Source: Acidimicrobiales bacterium (lineage in GTDB: Bacteria; Actinomycetota; Acidimicrobiia; Acidimicrobiales; SHLQ01). Taken from it: a DNA stretch of 64,000 bases. The position numbers and the translations under genes were made by a program. The stretch covers positions 62,001 through 126,000 of the forward strand of contig JAHDEJ010000003.1 of assembly GCA_020628865.1 (NCBI GenBank). The letters are read 5' to 3'. How positions within the stretch are numbered: the stretch's first letter is position 1; the number at the start of each line of letters is the position of its first letter. Below are positions 61,467 to 64,000 of this stretch, piece by piece. The notes beneath the pieces are model-generated. The model was not told the DNA's origin, did no database searches, and saw nothing but the letters and a program-made list of their open reading frames with translations.

Positions 61467-62571
61467 AGGGGAGCTCGGTGATCGTCGCCACGTTGCGGCC
61501 ACCGGGGCCTTCGACCTCGACCGACTCACCGGCTTCGACGACCGTCCGATTGACCTGCGCAAGACCGATCGTCTGCTGGAGGCGATGGGAGAAGACGACG
61601 GCGCTCATGGTGCCGACGACCTCACCGTTCTGCCGAACCGGCGTGCGCTCGGGCAGGGGCCAGCTGTCGGCGATGTCGGATTCGATCGTCAGGCCGACGA
61701 AGAGCCGTTCCGGGCCGCCGTTGGCCATGACGTCCTGGAGCGCAGCCTTCCCGATGTAGTCGGGCTCGCAGTCGATGTCGACGTAGCGGGCCATTCCCGC
61801 CTCGAGCGGGTTCGAATCCGGCGTCGTGTCGCCACCCCAGGAGAGCAGGCCGCTTTCGACCCGCTCCACGTGGTTGGGGGCGCCCGGTCCGATCTCGTAC
61901 TTCTCGCCGGCGACCATCACCTTGCCGTAGAGCTCGTCGCCGCGGCTGCCGTCCTGCAGGAACAGCTCGAAGCCGCCCTGCTTGCTCCATCCACTGCGAC
62001 ACAACACCAGCGGGATGCCATCCAGTTCGGTCTCGACGAACCAGAAGTACTTCAGCGCCCGGACGTCCTCGCCAAAGAGTTCGGCGATGAGATCCTCGGC
62101 CTTGGGCCCCTGCACGGCGAGCGGCGACACGTCCGGCTCGTGCACCGTGACGTCGAAACCCTTCTCGGCTGCGATCGCCCGGCACCAGAGCAGCATGTCG
62201 TTGTCGGCGAGGGAGAACCAGTAGCGATCACCGGAGAGCTTCATGAGCACCGGATCGTTGAGGATGCGACCTTCGTGGTCGCACATGGCCACGTACTTGC
62301 CCTGGCCTTCCTTCATGTTGGTGAGGTCGCGGGCGGTCAGGTACTGGGCGCAGGCGTGGGCATCCGGACCGACGATCTCGACCTGCCGCTCGACCGAAAC
62401 GTCCCAGATTGCGACGCCTTCGATGAGCCGGCGGTACTCGGCCTGCAGGTCGCCGTAGGAGGTCGGCATGACCATCTTGTTGTAGACGGAGATGTCCGTC
62501 AGGCCGGCAGCGACGATCGATTTGAAGTACGGCGTCTTTCGAATCCGGGGGCTCAGCGTGATGCGATTCAT
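61459..62571 (-). CDS. DmdA-like (DMSP demethylase/GcvT family) protein
   Basis: A 370-residue GcvT-fold protein. Several stretches match the marine DMSP demethylase DmdA as I recall it: WDVSVERQVEI, EPDVSPLAVQGPK, RSGWSKQGGFE and a C-terminal LPFI, and the length is nearly that of Pelagibacter DmdA (369). DmdA moves a methyl group from DMSP to tetrahydrofolate. Other relatives use different methyl donors, so the substrate should be treated as unproven. ATG 62571 matches DmdA length. Two TetR-type dyads precede it, one over the -35 box. No dmdB, dmdC or dmdD is in the window. Confidence 0.8.
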   Translation of the reverse strand: MNRITLSPRIRKTPYFKSIVAAGLTDISVYNKMVMPTSYGDLQAEYRRLIEGVAIWDVSVERQVEIVGPDAHACAQYLTARDLTNMKEGQGKYVAMCDHEGRILNDPVLMKLSGDRYWFSLADNDMLLWCRAIAAEKGFDVTVHEPDVSPLAVQGPKAEDLIAELFGEDVRALKYFWFVETELDGIPLVLCRSGWSKQGGFELFLQDGSRGDELYGKVMVAGEKYEIGPGAPNHVERVESGLLSWGGDTTPDSNPLEAGMARYVDIDCEPDYIGKAALQDVMANGGPERLFVGLTIESDIADSWPLPERTPVRQNGEVVGTMSAVVFSHRLQQTIGLAQVNRTVVEAGESVEVEGPGGRNVATITELPFI

Positions 62572-62578
62572 GGGCGTC

Positions 62579-62606
62579 AGCTTGCCAGAAACTGAACGAT
62601 CGTCCA
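62579..62606 (-). promoter_or_regulatory. Promoter of the dmdA-like gene
   Basis: On the minus strand: -35 TGGACG (62601-62606), 16-bp spacer, weak -10 CAAGCT (62579-62584), 7 nt to the ATG. The layout equals that of the 12472 promoter. Confidence 0.5.
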
Positions 62607-62608
62607 AG
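62591..62608. promoter_or_regulatory. TetR-type operator, site 2
   Basis: ACTGAACGATCGTCCAAG, the same core as at 12491-12508 with 16 of 18 bases identical; it overlaps the -35 box of the dmdA-like gene. Confidence 0.65.
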
Positions 62609-62613
62609 CACGA

Positions 62614-62631
62614 ACTGAACATTTGTCCAAT
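62614..62631. promoter_or_regulatory. TetR-type operator, site 3 (degenerate)
   Basis: ACTGAACATTTGTCCAAT keeps both outer half-sites but not the ACGATCGT centre. It starts 23 bp from site 2, about two helical turns, suggesting cooperative binding. Confidence 0.5.
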
Positions 62632-62693
62632 GCCGCTTCCGCGGTCGGTTTCCGTGTTGAATGGAGCCCGACCGCTGCACGTGGAGGACCGTC

Positions 62694-63977
62694 GTGAACC
62701 AGGAATTGCTGAACCGTTATCGAAACGCCCTGCCGTCTTTTCTGAACCCGTACTACAGCGCTCCGATTGCGCTCGACCATGGAGAAGGCAGCTGGGTCTT
62801 CGACGACGAAGGCAACAAGTACCTCGACTTCTTCGGCGGGGTGCTCACCACGATGATCGGGCACAACAACCCCGATGTGACCGCAGCGGTGCAGGCACAG
62901 GCTGCGAAGGTCATGCACACCTCCAGCCTCTACCTCAGCGAGCCGATGATCGCGCTCGCCGAGAAGATCGCTGCGCTCTCCGGCATCCCCAACGCACGCG
63001 TCTTCATGACGCCGTCCGGCACCGAAGCGAACGACACGGCAATCCTGCTGGCCACGAGCTTTCGCAAGAGCAACCAGATTCTCGCGATGCGCAACAGCTA
63101 CCACGGCCGCAGCTTCACCACGCAGGCCATCACCTCACACAGCTCGTGGTCCTCGACGAGCCTGTCCGGTCTTCAAGTCACCTTCGTTCAGGGTCCGTAT
63201 TCGCTGCGCAGCCCGCACCGCCACCTCGACGCCGACGACTATACGATGGCGTGCGTCGACGACCTCGTGCAGCTCGTCGACATGACCTCCGCCGGTGACG
63301 TCGCCGGAATGATCGCCGAACCGATCCAGGGCGTGGGCGGCTTCGCCACGCCGCCCGACGGATTCTTCGCATCGATGAAGAAGGAGCTCGACAACCGTGG
63401 AATCCTCTTCATCTCCGACGAGGTCCAGACCGGTTGGGGTCGGACGGGGGAGCATTTCTGGGGCTATCAGGCCCACGGAATCGTGCCGGACATGCTCACG
63501 TTCGCGAAGGGCGTCGGAAACGGCATCACCCTCGCCGGCATCGTCGCTCGTGCCGAGATCTTCGACACCATCGATGTCCTGAACTTCTCGACCTTCGGCG
63601 GCAACCCGCTGTCTGCTGCCGGCGGCCTCGCAACCATCGACCACGTGCTCGATCACGACCTCCAGGGCAACGCAAAGCGGATGGGCGATCGTTTCCGCGC
63701 CGGGCTCGACGCGCTTGCCGCCGAAACGCCATGGATCGAGGAGGCTCGGGGCAAGGGACTCATGCAGGCGCTGGAAACCGTCCAGCCCGGCAGCATCGAG
63801 CCGTCGCCGGAGCGGACGGTCCAGTTGCACGAGGCCGCCAAGGACCAGGGCCTGCTCGTCGGCAAGGGTGGGCTCTACGGCAACGTGGTGCGCATGGCTC
63901 CCATGCTGAATGTCACCGCAGACGAGATCGACACCGGGCTCGACGCCCTGCGCACGGCAGCTGCCCAGATCAACTGA
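62694..63977 (+). CDS. Class III PLP-dependent aminotransferase
   Basis: A 427-residue aminotransferase. It shows the PLP lysine in LTFAKGVGNGI, the cofactor Asp in FISDEVQTGWGR, and SGTEAND. The style is that of the AGXT2/GABA-aminotransferase group, with an omega-amino or alanine-glyoxylate type substrate. The start is GTG 62694 with a GTGGAGGACC site; the frame continues 11 codons upstream to an ATG without support. It is divergent from the dmdA-like gene, so the TetR-type operators between them may control both. Confidence 0.88.
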   Translation: MNQELLNRYRNALPSFLNPYYSAPIALDHGEGSWVFDDEGNKYLDFFGGVLTTMIGHNNPDVTAAVQAQAAKVMHTSSLYLSEPMIALAEKIAALSGIPNARVFMTPSGTEANDTAILLATSFRKSNQILAMRNSYHGRSFTTQAITSHSSWSSTSLSGLQVTFVQGPYSLRSPHRHLDADDYTMACVDDLVQLVDMTSAGDVAGMIAEPIQGVGGFATPPDGFFASMKKELDNRGILFISDEVQTGWGRTGEHFWGYQAHGIVPDMLTFAKGVGNGITLAGIVARAEIFDTIDVLNFSTFGGNPLSAAGGLATIDHVLDHDLQGNAKRMGDRFRAGLDALAAETPWIEEARGKGLMQALETVQPGSIEPSPERTVQLHEAAKDQGLLVGKGGLYGNVVRMAPMLNVTADEIDTGLDALRTAAAQIN

Positions 63978-64000
63978 CCGGCCACGGGGCCGTTCGGCCC

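Overview
The window looks like a piece of a high-GC actinobacterial chromosome, most likely a marine Acidimicrobiia-type organism (inference). The reasons are the GC-rich codon use, frequent GTG starts, many 4-bp ATGA/GTGA gene overlaps, an NDMA-dependent alcohol dehydrogenase, a membrane Ser/Thr kinase paired with an FHA protein, and many genes whose start codon lies only 6-9 nt after a TAnnnT hexamer (leaderless transcripts). I saw no rRNA, tRNA, CRISPR array, transposase or prophage gene. The content is mostly catabolic and transport. No gene-free gap exceeds about 200 bases.

Layout. 1-4.2 kb: end of an alcohol dehydrogenase, dihydroorotase (pyrC), and a Rieske/ThDP-enzyme fusion. 4.2-9.0 kb (minus strand): a trypsin-like protease, MoxR ATPase, DUF58 and two VWA proteins, followed by a plus-strand cytochrome-c-like lipoprotein. 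9.8-13.1 kb (minus): an operon of an Fe(II)/2OG oxygenase, a 3-hydroxyisobutyrate-dehydrogenase-like enzyme and a class II aldolase, next to a TetR gene and a YchJ-like protein. 13.7-19.5 kb: an overlapping operon of two YtcJ-like amidohydrolases, a CobW-type metallochaperone and an amidase. 19.6-27.1 kb: a complete Dpp/Opp-type peptide transporter, an SDR and an alkylsulfatase-like metallo-hydrolase. 27.3-29.7 kb: an arylsulfatase.

29.7-44.7 kb is the most unusual part. A LacI-regulated locus carries a HisD-family alcohol dehydrogenase of the HpsN type, an SDR, a bicupin, a CUT1-type ABC transporter, a MetE-like zinc thiol methyltransferase, and five SnoaL/NTF2-like proteins with recurring motifs. 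I cannot name its substrate. Two near-identical promoters carry the same perfect operator dyad, one before the first SnoaL-like gene and one before the lacI-type gene.

44.7-52.9 kb is a mixed region: an aminotransferase, an HSL-type esterase, an IPNS-like oxygenase, a DMT exporter, an ABC-F protein, a GGDEF protein and a haloalkane dehalogenase. 53.0-58.1 kb looks like a sensing module: a membrane Ser/Thr kinase with a carbohydrate-binding-like outer domain, an FHA/winged-helix regulator, and a secreted GH44 glycosidase. 58.2-64.0 kb holds an alpha/beta hydrolase, an unknown protein, a PhyH-type oxygenase, a DMT transporter, a DmdA-like (DMSP demethylase family) enzyme and a class III aminotransferase.

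A TetR-type operator overlaps the -35 box of both the 11.6-12.5 kb oxygenase gene and the dmdA-like gene 50 kb away, with the same 16-bp spacing, so the two probably share a regulator. Organosulfur chemistry recurs: two sulfatase types, an HpsN-like dehydrogenase, a DmdA-like enzyme and a thiol methyltransferase relative.
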